The notes below the pieces were generated by a model that saw nothing but the letters and a program-made list of their open reading frames with translations, was not told the DNA's origin and did no database searches. The translations under genes were made by a program, and so were the position numbers. DNA of 64,000 bases from Ramlibacter sp. (GTDB lineage: Bacteria > Pseudomonadota > Gammaproteobacteria > Burkholderiales > Burkholderiaceae_C): the NCBI GenBank assembly GCA_019635415.1, contig JAHBZN010000001.1, forward strand, positions 992,001 to 1,056,000, written 5' to 3'. Below are positions 1 through 9,440 of this stretch, in pieces; position 1 is the first letter of the stretch; each line of letters begins with the position of its first letter.

Positions 1-1
1 T

Positions 2-1135
2 GCCGGGCAACTCCCCGACCCCACGCTCAAATTCGGCGTCAACAATCTGCCGATCAACGGCGAAGACCGTTTCAGCCTGACGCAGGACTTCATGACCATG
101 CGCTCGGTTGGTGTGATGCAGGAAATCACGCGGAGCGACAAGCTCAAGGCCCGCTCCGCACGTTTCAACCGTGAAGCAGAGGCCGCAGAAGCCGGCCGTA
201 CTGTGGCCCTTGCCAACTTGCGACGCGACACAGCGATGGCATGGCTGGACCGCCACTATCAGGAGCGCATGCTCGACGTATTGCGCGCCCAGCGGACTGA
301 GGCGGGCTTGCAGATCGACGCTGCCGACGCAGCCTACCGTGGCGGGCGTGGAACCCAAGCGGATGTTTTCGCGGCCCGGTCGATGGTGGCGCAGATCGAT
401 GACCGCATCCGCCAGACAGAGAAGCAGATTGGCACGGCCAAGATCAAACTGGCGCGATGGGTTGGTGACGATGCTGCCCAGGCACTGGACACACCACCCA
501 GACTGGAGGTCGTTCGCCTCGATCCGGCCAGCCTGGAAAGCCAGTTGGCCCACCACCCGCAAATCGCGTTGATGGCCAAACAGGAAGAGGTGGCGCACGC
601 CGAGGCGGATGTTGCGCGGAGCAACAAACGCGCTGACTGGAGCGTGGAGTTGATGTACAGCCAGCGGGGTCCCGCCTACTCGAACATGGTGTCCGTCAAC
701 GTCTCCATCCCGTTGCAGTGGGATCAAAAGAACCGACAAGACCGGGAGCTCTCCGCCAAGCTGGCCATCGCTGAGCAGATGCGTGCCCAGCGCGAGGAAG
801 ACACACGGGAGCATGTTGCCGACACCCGCATGTGGTTGCAGGAGTGGCAGAGCAACCGCGAGCGTTTGGCGCAATACGACAGCGCTCTGATTCCGCTGGC
901 GGCTGAACGCGCCCGTGCCGCGATAGCCGCCTACCGGGGAGGCAGTGGCCCGCTCACGGCTGTGCTGGAAGCACGGCGCATGGCCATCGACACCCAGATG
1001 GATCGCCTGCGTCTGGCGATGGAAACCGCCGCTCTGTGGGCGCAGTTGGAGTATCTGATTCCCGCAGAACACCAACCGACTATGGAGCCACGCCAGCCCT
1101 CGTTCCCCACCACCACAACAGCAACGGAGAAATAG
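2..1135 (+). CDS. cusC: Outer-membrane efflux channel, TolC/CusC family (5' truncated by window edge)
   Basis: The reading frame is open from base 2, so the true start lies to the left. About 377 residues are visible, roughly the last 85-90 percent of the usual length. The chain is dominated by long Ala/Arg/Gln-rich amphipathic helices, as in the periplasmic tunnel of TolC-family outer membrane factors. Short beta-rich pieces, such as the one around VSVNVSIPLQW, fit the barrel strands. It would form the outer-membrane exit duct for the CusB and CusA proteins encoded directly downstream (1 bp gap to cusB). The Cu/Ag assignment comes from those neighbours, not from this protein itself. Confidence 0.85.
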   Translation, partial: AGQLPDPTLKFGVNNLPINGEDRFSLTQDFMTMRSVGVMQEITRSDKLKARSARFNREAEAAEAGRTVALANLRRDTAMAWLDRHYQERMLDVLRAQRTEAGLQIDAADAAYRGGRGTQADVFAARSMVAQIDDRIRQTEKQIGTAKIKLARWVGDDAAQALDTPPRLEVVRLDPASLESQLAHHPQIALMAKQEEVAHAEADVARSNKRADWSVELMYSQRGPAYSNMVSVNVSIPLQWDQKNRQDRELSAKLAIAEQMRAQREEDTREHVADTRMWLQEWQSNRERLAQYDSALIPLAAERARAAIAAYRGGSGPLTAVLEARRMAIDTQMDRLRLAMETAALWAQLEYLIPAEHQPTMEPRQPSFPTTTTATEK

Positions 1136-1136
1136 C

Positions 1137-2789
1137 ATGACAAAACTCAAACCACTGCTGGTGGGCCTGGTCGGTGCGGGCGTGCTCGCCGCAAGCGGTT
1201 ACGGTCTCTACACCGTTGGCACGCAGCGCGGCATGGGCATGGCTACTTCCTCCGCCCCGTCAGCAGGAGCAGCCGCAACGGGAAGCGTTGCGCACGGCGC
1301 AGTCCCTCAAAGCGTTGCCGAAGGCGAAGACGCCACCCGCCGCCATATCGAAAAAGGCATCAAGGCCGGCGATGTGGACCCAACCACCGGACGCAAGATC
1401 CTCTACTACCACGACCCCATGGTGCCGGGCAACAAGTTCGATAAGCCCGGCAAGTCCCCCTTTATGGACATGATGATGGTGCCGGTCTACGCCGACGGGG
1501 ACGCTGGCAGCGACGGCAGCAAGGTCACTGTCAGTCCGCGCATCCAGCAGAACCTCGGGGTGCGGACTGCCGAAGTCACTGAGGGCCTGCTGTCGCCGCA
1601 GGTCTCTGCGGTAGGAAACATCGCCTTCAATGAACGCGACCAGGCCTTTGTGCAGGCCCGTGCCACCGGCTACATCGAGCGCCTGCATGTGCGCGCAACG
1701 CTGGACCGCGTGAGCAAAGGGCAGCCTTTGGCCGAACTCTACGTGCCCGACTGGATTGCGGCACAAGAGGAATTTCTGTCGGTGCGGCGCATGCAGGGCA
1801 CAGACCTGGCACCGTTGGTCGATGGCGCCCGCCAGCGTATGCGCCAGGTGGGCATGAGCGATGAACAGATTCGCCTGGTGGAAAGCAGCGGCAAAACCCA
1901 AGCCCGCATCACCCTGACCGCACCAATAGGTGGTGTGGTGGTGGAACTGATGGCCCGCGAAGGCATGACGGTGATGCCGGGCGCGACGCTGTTCCGTATC
2001 AACGGTCTGGGCAGCGTGTGGGCCAATGCCGAAGTACCAGAAAGCCAGGCGGCCCTGATTCGCCCCGGTACCAAGGTGCAGGCCAGCAGCGCCGCTGCCC
2101 CCGGCACGGCCCTGCGCGGCACGGTGCAAGCGATATTGCCCGAGGTGAACGCGGTCACCCGCACGCTCAAGGCCCGCGTGGAACTGGCCAACCCCGGCAA
2201 CCTGCTGGTGCCCGGCATGTTCGTCAACATGCAGTTCATGGACATGCGGGCAGAGAAGTCCTTGCTGATTCCCACGGAAGCCGTGATCCAGACCGGCAAG
2301 CGTGTGGTGGTCATGCTGGCCGAGGACAAAGGCAAGTTCCGTCCGGTCGAGGTGGAAACCGGCATCGAAAGCAATGGCCAGACCGAGATCAAACGCGGCC
2401 TGCAAATGGGGCAGCGCGTGGTGGTGTCGTCCCAGTTCCTGATCGACTCGGAAGCCAGCCTCAAAGGTGTGGAAGCACGTTTGAACGATGCCCCCAAGCC
2501 AAGCGCGGCCAACACCGCACCTCGCCATGAGGGCGAAGCCAGGATTGAGGCCATTGGCAAGGACAGCGTCACGCTCGCGCACAGCCCGATTCCTTCCCTC
2601 AAATGGGGTGCCATGACCATGGACTTCAAACTGCCTGCCAGCGGCCAGCCGCGCAATCTGGAGCCTGGCGACAAGGTGAGTTTCGAGTTCTACATGGATG
2701 CGGAAGGCTTGCCACAGCTCACCCGCGTGAGCGCCATGGCACCGGAGCCCAAAGCGGCCACCGCCAAACCAGCTGGGAGCAAACCATGA
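1137..2789 (+). CDS. cusB: Cu/Ag efflux periplasmic adaptor CusB with C-terminal CusF-like domain
   Basis: 550 aa. Residues 1-30 are a membrane anchor or signal. Residues 88-119 form a heavy-metal-binding (HMBD/YHS-like) motif in which the usual Cys positions are replaced by Met ([14 protein letters not shown]). A lipoyl/beta-barrel membrane-fusion core follows to about residue 455. From residue 466 there is a CusF-like OB fold with H482, W490, M493 and M495 in the order HSP..W.AMTM, matching the Cu(I)/Ag(I) ligand set of CusF. It would link CusA to CusC and deliver periplasmic Cu(I)/Ag(I). The stop overlaps the cusA start (ATGA), so the two are probably translationally coupled. CusF is a separate protein in E. 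coli; here it is fused. Confidence 0.92.
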   Translation: MTKLKPLLVGLVGAGVLAASGYGLYTVGTQRGMGMATSSAPSAGAAATGSVAHGAVPQSVAEGEDATRRHIEKGIKAGDVDPTTGRKILYYHDPMVPGNKFDKPGKSPFMDMMMVPVYADGDAGSDGSKVTVSPRIQQNLGVRTAEVTEGLLSPQVSAVGNIAFNERDQAFVQARATGYIERLHVRATLDRVSKGQPLAELYVPDWIAAQEEFLSVRRMQGTDLAPLVDGARQRMRQVGMSDEQIRLVESSGKTQARITLTAPIGGVVVELMAREGMTVMPGATLFRINGLGSVWANAEVPESQAALIRPGTKVQASSAAAPGTALRGTVQAILPEVNAVTRTLKARVELANPGNLLVPGMFVNMQFMDMRAEKSLLIPTEAVIQTGKRVVVMLAEDKGKFRPVEVETGIESNGQTEIKRGLQMGQRVVVSSQFLIDSEASLKGVEARLNDAPKPSAANTAPRHEGEARIEAIGKDSVTLAHSPIPSLKWGAMTMDFKLPASGQPRNLEPGDKVSFEFYMDAEGLPQLTRVSAMAPEPKAATAKPAGSKP

Positions 2790-5700
2790 TTGCCAAGCTC
2801 ATCCGCTGGTCTATAGGCAACCGCTTTCTGGTACTGCTGGCGACCTTGATCGTTGCGGCCTGGGGCGTCTATTCCGTGATCCGCACACCCCTCGATGCCT
2901 TGCCGGACCTGTCGGACGTACAGGTCATTATCCGCACGACCTATCCGGGGCAGGCGCCGCGCATTGTCGAGAACCAGATCACCTACCCGCTGACGACCAC
3001 CATGCTGTCGGTGCCGGGGGCCAAGACGGTGCGCGGCTACTCGTTTTTTGGTGATTCGTTTGTCTACGTGCTGTTTGAGGATGGCACAGACTTGTACTGG
3101 GCACGCTCTCGTGTGCTGGAGTACCTGAACCAGGTGCAATCCCGCCTGCCACCCGGAGCCAAGGCCACACTCGGCCCGGATGCTACCGGGGTGGGCTGGA
3201 TCTACCAGTATTCCCTGGTGGACCGCAGCGGCACGCAGGACGCCTCGCAACTTCGTGCCCTGCAAGACTGGTTCCTCAAGTACGAACTCAAGACCGTGCC
3301 TAATGTGGCTGAGGTGGCCTCCATCGGTGGCATGGTGCGCCAGTACCAGATCGTGCTGCAGCCCGACAAACTGGCTGCCTACGGCATCCCGCACAGCAAG
3401 GTGGTGGAGGCCATTCAGAAGGGCAACCAGGAGGCCGGAGGCTCGGTGCTGGAACTGGGCGAAGCCGAATACATGGTGCGCGCCAGCGGCTACCTGCAAT
3501 CACTGGACGACTTCCGCAAGGTGCCGCTGATGACTACGGCGACTGGCGTGTCAGTCCGTTTGGGCGACGTGGCGCGTATCCAGCTCGGGCCAGAGATGCG
3601 CCGGGGCATTGGTGAACTTGATGGCGAAGGTGAGGCCGCAGGCGGCGTGATCGTGATGCGTTCCGGTAAGAACGCGCTGGAGACCATTGCCGCCGTCAAG
3701 GCCAAGCTCAAGAGCCTGCAATCCAGCCTGCCCAAGGGGGTGGAGATCGTGCCCGTTTACGACCGCTCCGGACTGATCGAGCGGGCAGTGGAGAACCTGG
3801 GCTACAAGCTGCTGGAAGAGTTTGCGGTGGTGGCAGTGGTCTGCTTCATATTCCTGTTCCACCTGCGTTCGGCCTTGGTCGCCATCGTGTCACTGCCGCT
3901 AGGCATCCTGGCTGCGTTCATTGTCATGCACTACCAGGGCGTGAACGCCAACATCATGTCGCTGGGGGGTATTGCCATTGCCATCGGGGCCATGGTCGAT
4001 GCGGCGGTGGTGATGATCGAGAACGCCCACAAGCATCTGGAGCACTGGAGCCACAATCACCCGGACCAAAAGCTCGTAGGGGATGCCCGCTGGCGGGTGA
4101 TTGGCGAGTCGGCAGCTGAAGTAGGCCCTGCGCTGTTCTTCTCGCTGCTCATCATCACGCTGTCCTTCATTCCGGTGTTCACGCTGGAAGCGCAGGAAGG
4201 CCGCTTGTTCTCACCGCTGGCATTCACCAAGACCTACGCCATGGCAGCGGCAGCGGCACTGTCGGTTACGCTGATTCCGGTGCTGATGGGCTACCTGATT
4301 CGGGGCCGTATCCCGGATGAGAAGTCCAACCCACTGAATCGCTTCCTGATTGCGATCTACCGCCCACTGCTGAACGCGGTGCTGGACTGGCCCAAGGCCA
4401 CGCTGGCAGTGGCTGCGCTGTTGCTGGGCCTGAGCTTCTGGCCTTTGCAGCACATTGGCGGTGAATTCATGCCGCGCCTGGACGAAGGCGATTTGCTCTA
4501 CATGCCGTCCGCGCTGCCGGGCTTGTCCGCAGGCAAGGCCAGCGAGCTGCTGCAGCAGACAGACCGGCTTATCAAGACGGTGCCCGAGGTGCTGAGCGTA
4601 TACGGAAAGGCCGGCCGTGCCGAAACCGCCACCGACCCCGCCCCCATGGAAATGTTCGAGACCACCATCCAGTTCAAGCCTAAAGACCAATGGCGGCCCG
4701 GCATGACGCAGGACAAGTTGGTGGACGAGCTGGACCGCATTGTGAAAGTGCCAGGCCTGGCCAACATCTGGGTGCCGCCGATCCGCAACCGCATCGACAT
4801 GCTGGCCACCGGCATCAAAAGCCCGGTGGGGGTCAAAGTGGCCGGAACCGACCTGGCCACCATCGACCGCCTGACCGGCGAGATCGAAAAAGCGCTGAAG
4901 GACGTGCCCGGCGTCAGCAGCGCCTTGGCTGAACGCCTGACGGGGGGGCGTTATGTGGACGTGAACATCAACCGCGATGCGGCCTCCCGCTTTGGGATGA
5001 ACATCGCGGATGTGCAGTCCGTCATCACCTCCGCCGTGGGGGGCGACAACATCGGCGAGACGGTGGAGGGGCTGCAACGCTTCCCCATCAACATGCGCTA
5101 TCCCCGTGAAATCCGTGACTCGCTGGAGAAGCTGCGCGTCCTGCCCATCGTCTCGGAGAGCGGCCAACGGCTGGTGCTGTCCGATGTGGCCGACATCCGC
5201 ATCACCGACGGCCCACCCATGCTGCGAAGCGAGAACGCCCGACTCTCAGGCTGGGTGTATGTGGACATTCGCGGGCGTGACTTGCGTTCGGCGGTGCAGG
5301 ACATGCAAAAGGCGGTGGCCGAGAAGGTGGCTCTGCCTGCCGGGTATTCGGTGTCTTGGTCGGGGCAGTTCGAGTTTCTGGAACGTGCCACGGCCAAGCT
5401 CAAGGTGGTGGTGCCGTTCACGCTGCTCATCATCTTTGTGCTGCTGTACCTGACCTTCAAGCGGTTTGATGAAGCCCTGCTCATCATGGCAACGCTGCCC
5501 TTCGCCCTGGTGGGGGGCATCTGGCTACTGTATCTGCTGGGCTACAACCTGTCGGTGGCTGGGGCCGTGGGCTTCATTGCGCTGGCCGGGGTGTCGGCAG
5601 AGTTCGGGGTCATCATGCTGCTGTACCTCAAACATGCGTGGGATGAGCGCCTCGCGCAGGGTAAAGCCAGCACAGAAGACCTGCTGGACGCGATCCGCGA

Positions 5701-5923
5701 AGGGGCGGTGCTGCGCGTGCGTCCCAAGGCCATGACGGTGGCAGTCATCTTGGCGGGCTTGTTTCCGATCATGTGGGGCAGTGGAACTGGCTCTGAGGTG
5801 ATGCAGCGCATTGCTGCGCCCATGGTCGGTGGAATGATTACCGCGCCATTGCTGTCGATGTTTGTGGTGCCTGCGGTTTACTTCTTGATGCGTCGTCGCC
5901 AAAGGACACGGGGGTACCCTTAG
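2786..5923 (+). CDS. cusA: Cu/Ag efflux RND transporter CusA
   Basis: 1045 aa, the usual RND length, starting [14 protein letters not shown]. The ATG overlaps the cusB stop by 4 bp. It has one N-terminal TM helix, two large periplasmic domains and two blocks of TM helices (about residues 340-540 and 870-1040). The TM4 signature reads [18 protein letters not shown], the form with a single Asp and a Glu found in monovalent-cation HME-RND pumps. This contrasts with the DFGIIIDG form of the divalent pump CzcA at 12417. It is the proton-driven inner-membrane pump of the CusCBA complex, expelling Cu(I)/Ag(I). The frame stays open upstream to 2603, but those codons lie inside cusB and are rejected. 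Confidence 0.95.
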   Translation: MIAKLIRWSIGNRFLVLLATLIVAAWGVYSVIRTPLDALPDLSDVQVIIRTTYPGQAPRIVENQITYPLTTTMLSVPGAKTVRGYSFFGDSFVYVLFEDGTDLYWARSRVLEYLNQVQSRLPPGAKATLGPDATGVGWIYQYSLVDRSGTQDASQLRALQDWFLKYELKTVPNVAEVASIGGMVRQYQIVLQPDKLAAYGIPHSKVVEAIQKGNQEAGGSVLELGEAEYMVRASGYLQSLDDFRKVPLMTTATGVSVRLGDVARIQLGPEMRRGIGELDGEGEAAGGVIVMRSGKNALETIAAVKAKLKSLQSSLPKGVEIVPVYDRSGLIERAVENLGYKLLEEFAVVAVVCFIFLFHLRSALVAIVSLPLGILAAFIVMHYQGVNANIMSLGGIAIAIGAMVDAAVVMIENAHKHLEHWSHNHPDQKLVGDARWRVIGESAAEVGPALFFSLLIITLSFIPVFTLEAQEGRLFSPLAFTKTYAMAAAAALSVTLIPVLMGYLIRGRIPDEKSNPLNRFLIAIYRPLLNAVLDWPKATLAVAALLLGLSFWPLQHIGGEFMPRLDEGDLLYMPSALPGLSAGKASELLQQTDRLIKTVPEVLSVYGKAGRAETATDPAPMEMFETTIQFKPKDQWRPGMTQDKLVDELDRIVKVPGLANIWVPPIRNRIDMLATGIKSPVGVKVAGTDLATIDRLTGEIEKALKDVPGVSSALAERLTGGRYVDVNINRDAASRFGMNIADVQSVITSAVGGDNIGETVEGLQRFPINMRYPREIRDSLEKLRVLPIVSESGQRLVLSDVADIRITDGPPMLRSENARLSGWVYVDIRGRDLRSAVQDMQKAVAEKVALPAGYSVSWSGQFEFLERATAKLKVVVPFTLLIIFVLLYLTFKRFDEALLIMATLPFALVGGIWLLYLLGYNLSVAGAVGFIALAGVSAEFGVIMLLYLKHAWDERLAQGKASTEDLLDAIREGAVLRVRPKAMTVAVILAGLFPIMWGSGTGSEVMQRIAAPMVGGMITAPLLSMFVVPAVYFLMRRRQRTRGYP

Positions 5924-5943
5924 ATCGCAACTTCCTTTTTATC

Positions 5944-5978
5944 CCCCTCATGCGGCTGGAATTCTTCCGTGTGAGGGG
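5944..5978 (+). terminator. Stable hairpin just downstream of cusA
   Basis: CCCCTCATGCGG (5944-5955) pairs with CCGTGTGAGGGG (5967-5978), 12 bp including two G-T wobbles, with an 11-nt loop. It lies 20 bp after the cusA stop and before the convergent cadR gene. No T-run follows, so it may be an mRNA 3' end stabiliser or a Rho-assisted end rather than a classic intrinsic terminator. The rest of 5924-6072 shows nothing recognisable. Confidence 0.45.
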
Positions 5979-6072
5979 CACGCATGTCTCCATACCACCG
6001 AGCGTTATTTCTCTCACACCATTTCAACCCAACGCGATGCTGAGGCACGGCTACTTGGCTGACACCGTTCGT

Positions 6073-6537
6073 TCAATGCTTTCCTTTGAGGCTGTGTGCC
6101 CCATGGACATGGCCCATGCTGGTCGTTGAGCCGTGATCTTGGAGCGATGCCGTGGACAATCCGGTCAGAATGCCGCATTGGCTGGCCTGCTGAGATTCAC
6201 GACAGTTTTCCCGCAAAGTCTTGAGCTGTCGTTCCAGCGCCTTCAACTCTTTGATGCGGGCAGCTACATGGCCTATGTGCTCGTCGAGCAGGTCGTTCAC
6301 TTGTGCGCAGTTCTCGTGAGGCGAATCCTTGAAGCGCAGCAGCACTCGGATTTCGTCCAACGTCATGTCCAACCCTCGGCAGTGCCGAATGAAGGACAGT
6401 CGGTCAACGTGTTCGCTGCCGTACACCCGGTAGTTACCTTCTGTGCGAGGCGTTTCTGGCAACAATCCTTCGCGTTCGTAATACCGGATCGTCTCAACCT
6501 GGGTGTGAGCGGCCTTGGCCAGTTCACCGATTTTCAT
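6073..6537 (-). CDS. cadR: MerR-family Cd/Pb-responsive regulator (CadR/PbrR type)
   Basis: 154 aa. The start MKIGELAKAAHTQVETIRYY is the canonical beginning of MerR proteins; the upstream extension of the frame reads through the promoter and is rejected. There is a winged helix at residues 1-70 and a dimerisation coiled coil at about 80-118. Potential metal ligands C77 and C112 sit at the CadR/PbrR positions, and a third Cys lies at 121. A His-containing tail (HGSTTSMGHVHGAH) resembles the C-terminal metal-binding tail of CadR. It is divergent from cadA and should repress or activate cadA by distorting the 19-bp-spacer promoter between them. Cd, Pb or Zn preference cannot be decided from sequence alone. 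Confidence 0.92.
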   Translation of the reverse strand: MKIGELAKAAHTQVETIRYYEREGLLPETPRTEGNYRVYGSEHVDRLSFIRHCRGLDMTLDEIRVLLRFKDSPHENCAQVNDLLDEHIGHVAARIKELKALERQLKTLRENCRESQQASQCGILTGLSTASLQDHGSTTSMGHVHGAHSLKGKH

Positions 6538-6590
6538 ATCTTCACCTTGAGCGGTGGCAGGAAGGTTGCACACAGTTTTATTGTAAGCAC

Positions 6591-6621
6591 TTGACATTGT
6601 AGTGGCTACAGGGTTTTTAAT
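6591..6621 (+). promoter_or_regulatory. MerR-type cadA promoter/operator with 19-bp spacer
   Basis: The -35 TTGACA (6591-6596) is followed by exactly 19 bp and a -10 TTTAAT (6616-6621). The spacer carries the dyad GTAG-TGG-CTAC. An over-long spacer with a dyad centred in it is the hallmark of MerR-family promoters and closely resembles the known cad/pbr operator pattern. It faces cadA and is probably bound by the divergently encoded CadR. Confidence 0.85.
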
Positions 6622-6642
6622 CCATCCAACAAGGAGAAGATC

Positions 6643-8877
6643 ATGAACCCTACTCACCAACGCCAACAAGTTGACACTGCCTGCGGTTGTGGGAGTGGCT
6701 GCGCGACATCGCCTGCTGTGGGCGGGCCGATGGCGTCTAATGCAACGGCTGTTGAGCCGCAGCGATTCCGGATCGCGAACATGGACTGCGCATCGGAAGA
6801 GTCAGAAATTCGCCGAGCGCTGGACGGCGTGGCAGGCATTCGTGGTTTGCAGTTCAACTTGGGCGACCGCGAGTTGGCCATTGCTGCCGAGGAACATGCT
6901 CTGCGGGTGGCACTGGATGCAATTCGCAAAGCGGGCTTCAAACCGGAACCTATCAGGACAAAGGATAAATCTGAGGGTGCTGCTGCGACCCAGCCAATCG
7001 GTTTCTGGGCCTCATGGGGCAAATTGATTGCTGCATTGGGGCTGGCCGTGGCGGCTGAAGGCTTGGCATTCGCTTTTCCAGACGGTTGGCCAACAAGAGC
7101 TCTTGGAATGGCGCTGGCCGGAGTGGCCATCGCCCTGGCGGGTTTCTCCGTCTACGGAAAAGGGCTTTCCGCACTGCGGCAAGGCCGCTTGAACATCAAC
7201 GCATTGATGACGGTGGCCGTTACGGGCGCCTTCTTGATAGGCCAGTGGCCCGAAGCTGCCATGGTGATGGCCTTGTATGCGATAGCAGAGGCCATCGAGG
7301 CTCGAGCGGTGGATCGGGCGCGCAGCGCCATCAAGAGCTTGCTGGCTCTTGCACCGGAGCAAGCCGAGGTGCGTCAAAGTGACGGCAGTTGGACACGCGT
7401 TGGCGTCAAAGCGGTCGTTGTCGATGCGATAGTGCGCATCCGTCCAGGAGAGCGCGTTCCGCTCGATGGCGTCGTGACGCTGGGCCAGAGCGCCATCGAC
7501 CAGTCCCCTGTGACTGGGGAAAGCCTGCCTATAGACAAGGCTCCTGGCGACGAAGTCTACGCAGGCACCATTAACCAATCTGCAGCCTTGGAATTCCGTG
7601 TCACCGCGCCCGCTTCGGACAGTACCTTGGCGCGCATCATCCACGCAGTCGAGCAAGCACAGTCGTCGCGTGCGCCAACACAGCGCTTTGTAGATCGGTT
7701 TGCCGCGATCTACACCCCTGCAGTTTTCATCCTGGCTGTCGCCGTCGCGTTGCTAGCGCCGTGGATCACGGACTTGACCTGGATGCAGGCTGTCTACAAG
7801 GCCTTGGTGTTGTTGGTCATCGCTTGCCCTTGTGCCTTGGTTATTTCCACACCTGTCACGGTCGTCAGCGGTTTGGCAGCCGGGGCAAGGCGGGGGATTT
7901 TGATCAAAGGCGGCGTTTACTTGGAGGATGCGCGAAAGATCAAAGCTGTGGCCCTGGACAAGACCGGCACGATCACGGAAGGTAAGCCAAAACTGGTGGC
8001 CTTCGAGCCCGTGGACACAGGTCTTGATCAACGGGTGCTGGAGGGGCTTGCAAAGAGTCTCGCGGGCCGGTCGGATCACCCGGTTTCCAAAGCCATCGCA
8101 GAGGGGCTGTCAACCGCCGATCTAGAGGTGGGAGAGTTTCAAGCCGTTGCAGGGCGTGGAGTGCAAGGCGTCATCGGCAATCATTCCTACGCGCTGGCCA
8201 ACCACCGCTGGATCGAGGAGCGTGGGCAATGTTCGGCTGAACTCGAAGCCCGCCTCGCGGTTCATGAAGAGGCAGGTCGCACGGTCACACTCCTCGCTAA
8301 CAGCGAACGTGTGATGGCGATCTGCGCTGTGGCGGACACCATCAAGCCATCCTCCGCCCAAGCGGTGGCCGACCTGAAGTCGCTCGGCGTGACACCGGTC
8401 ATGCTGACAGGAGATAACATCGCGACCGCGCACACCGTCGGCTCTCAGGCGGGCATAGCCGAGGTGCGGGGCAACCTGCTACCCGAAGACAAGTTGCAGG
8501 CCATCTGCGAACTTCAACAGCGCTTGGGCATCACGGCGATGACAGGCGATGGCATCAATGATGCGCCAGCACTTGCCAAGGCCGACATCGGCTTCGCCAT
8601 GGGTGCTGCTGGAACCCATACGGCGATGGAGGCCGCCGATGTTGTGGTCATGAACGACGACCTGCGGCGTCTGCCAGAAACGATACGGCTCTCGAAGCGC
8701 ACCCACGCCGTGCTTTGGCAGAACATCAGTCTTGCGCTAGGCATCAAGCTGGTCTTCTTACTTCTGGCCATCTTCGACAATGCCTCGATGTGGATGGCAG
8801 TGTTTGCGGATATGGGGGCAAGCTTGCTGGTGGTCTTCAATGGGCTAAGGTTGCTTGGAAGGCAACAGAGCAAGTAG
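6643..8877 (+). CDS. cadA: Cd/Zn/Pb-exporting P1B-type ATPase
   Basis: 744 aa, preceded by an AAGGAG Shine-Dalgarno. The N-terminus has a small Cys cluster (C14, C16, C20) and an HMA-like domain with NMDCASEE (residues 46-53). Other landmarks are the TM6 CPC motif (C395-P-C397), the phosphorylation site DKTGT at D439, the SDHP motif and the hinge TGDGINDAP. These are the motifs of ZntA/CadA/PbrA heavy-metal ATPases. It exports divalent soft metals across the inner membrane using ATP. The product could hand ions to the downstream CzcCBA system for removal across the outer membrane, which is inference. The N-terminal HMA has only one Cys in its loop, so the acidic residues may help set metal preference. 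Confidence 0.95.
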   Translation: MNPTHQRQQVDTACGCGSGCATSPAVGGPMASNATAVEPQRFRIANMDCASEESEIRRALDGVAGIRGLQFNLGDRELAIAAEEHALRVALDAIRKAGFKPEPIRTKDKSEGAAATQPIGFWASWGKLIAALGLAVAAEGLAFAFPDGWPTRALGMALAGVAIALAGFSVYGKGLSALRQGRLNINALMTVAVTGAFLIGQWPEAAMVMALYAIAEAIEARAVDRARSAIKSLLALAPEQAEVRQSDGSWTRVGVKAVVVDAIVRIRPGERVPLDGVVTLGQSAIDQSPVTGESLPIDKAPGDEVYAGTINQSAALEFRVTAPASDSTLARIIHAVEQAQSSRAPTQRFVDRFAAIYTPAVFILAVAVALLAPWITDLTWMQAVYKALVLLVIACPCALVISTPVTVVSGLAAGARRGILIKGGVYLEDARKIKAVALDKTGTITEGKPKLVAFEPVDTGLDQRVLEGLAKSLAGRSDHPVSKAIAEGLSTADLEVGEFQAVAGRGVQGVIGNHSYALANHRWIEERGQCSAELEARLAVHEEAGRTVTLLANSERVMAICAVADTIKPSSAQAVADLKSLGVTPVMLTGDNIATAHTVGSQAGIAEVRGNLLPEDKLQAICELQQRLGITAMTGDGINDAPALAKADIGFAMGAAGTHTAMEAADVVVMNDDLRRLPETIRLSKRTHAVLWQNISLALGIKLVFLLLAIFDNASMWMAVFADMGASLLVVFNGLRLLGRQQSK

Positions 8878-8918
8878 AAAAGATGCACAGGGAAGTCTAT
8901 AGCTGCTACACTGTTGAT

Positions 8919-9272
8919 ATGCGTAAATGGTTGGCAATCCTTTTGTTGGTGTTTATGCCGCTACAGCTTGGCTGGGCGGCTGCAGCCAGCTATTGCCAAC
9001 ACGAAACCGGTGCCGCAGCCAAGCACTTTGGTCACCATGACCATCAGCACAAGACTGCGGATGGCAAAGACGCATCTTCCGATCCAGCCAAGACCATCGG
9101 TGGCGATCCCGATTGCGCGTCCTGTCACGCGGGATGTTTGTCGGCCTTGCCTGGGGCAGTCACGATTGCATCGCTGGCCGACTCGTCTCTGGATACAGCA
9201 GATTACGGGGCTCGTCTCACGTCGCCCCCTTTTGAACGCCTCGAACGCCCTCAGTGGCGTGTCCTCGCCTGA
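8919..9272 (+). CDS. czcI: CzcI-like small periplasmic metal-resistance protein
   Basis: 117 aa starting MRKWLAILLLVFMPLQLGWA, a signal peptide. A His/Cys-rich stretch follows (YCQHETG, HFGHHDHQHK), then CASCHAGC at about residues 66-73. Size, signal sequence, YCQHE motif and position immediately before czcC match CzcI of czcICBA operons, where it is thought to modulate metal-dependent expression; the exact role is not well established. An in-frame ATG lies 12 codons upstream (8883) but would put hydrophilic residues before the signal peptide. The 168-bp gap to czcC (9273-9440) shows only a possible TTGACG and a ribosome binding site GGAG. Confidence 0.8.
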   Translation: MRKWLAILLLVFMPLQLGWAAAASYCQHETGAAAKHFGHHDHQHKTADGKDASSDPAKTIGGDPDCASCHAGCLSALPGAVTIASLADSSLDTADYGARLTSPPFERLERPQWRVLA

Positions 9273-9440
9273 TCGGCGGGGAGCGCGTTCCTTTCCCTTC
9301 GTCATCACCAATGCACGGACACGCCTAGCGCGTGACCGTATCAAGCCGACCTCGCTCGGTTGACGTGACGACGAGCAGGCGATCATTTGGATCGCTCTCC
9401 GCCGATTCCCTCGTGTATTTGAATATCACTGGAGAATCGG

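Noticed and set aside
1260..2582. Long minus-strand open frames opposite cusB, and similar ones opposite cusA, czcB and czcA
   Set aside because: They mirror the high-GC codon pattern of the real genes, are rich in His/Gln/Arg without domain signatures, and have no ribosome sites.
9273..9440. A czcC promoter based on TTGACG near 9360
   Set aside because: No convincing -10 box at 16-18 bp, so the gap is treated as part of the czcICBA transcript.
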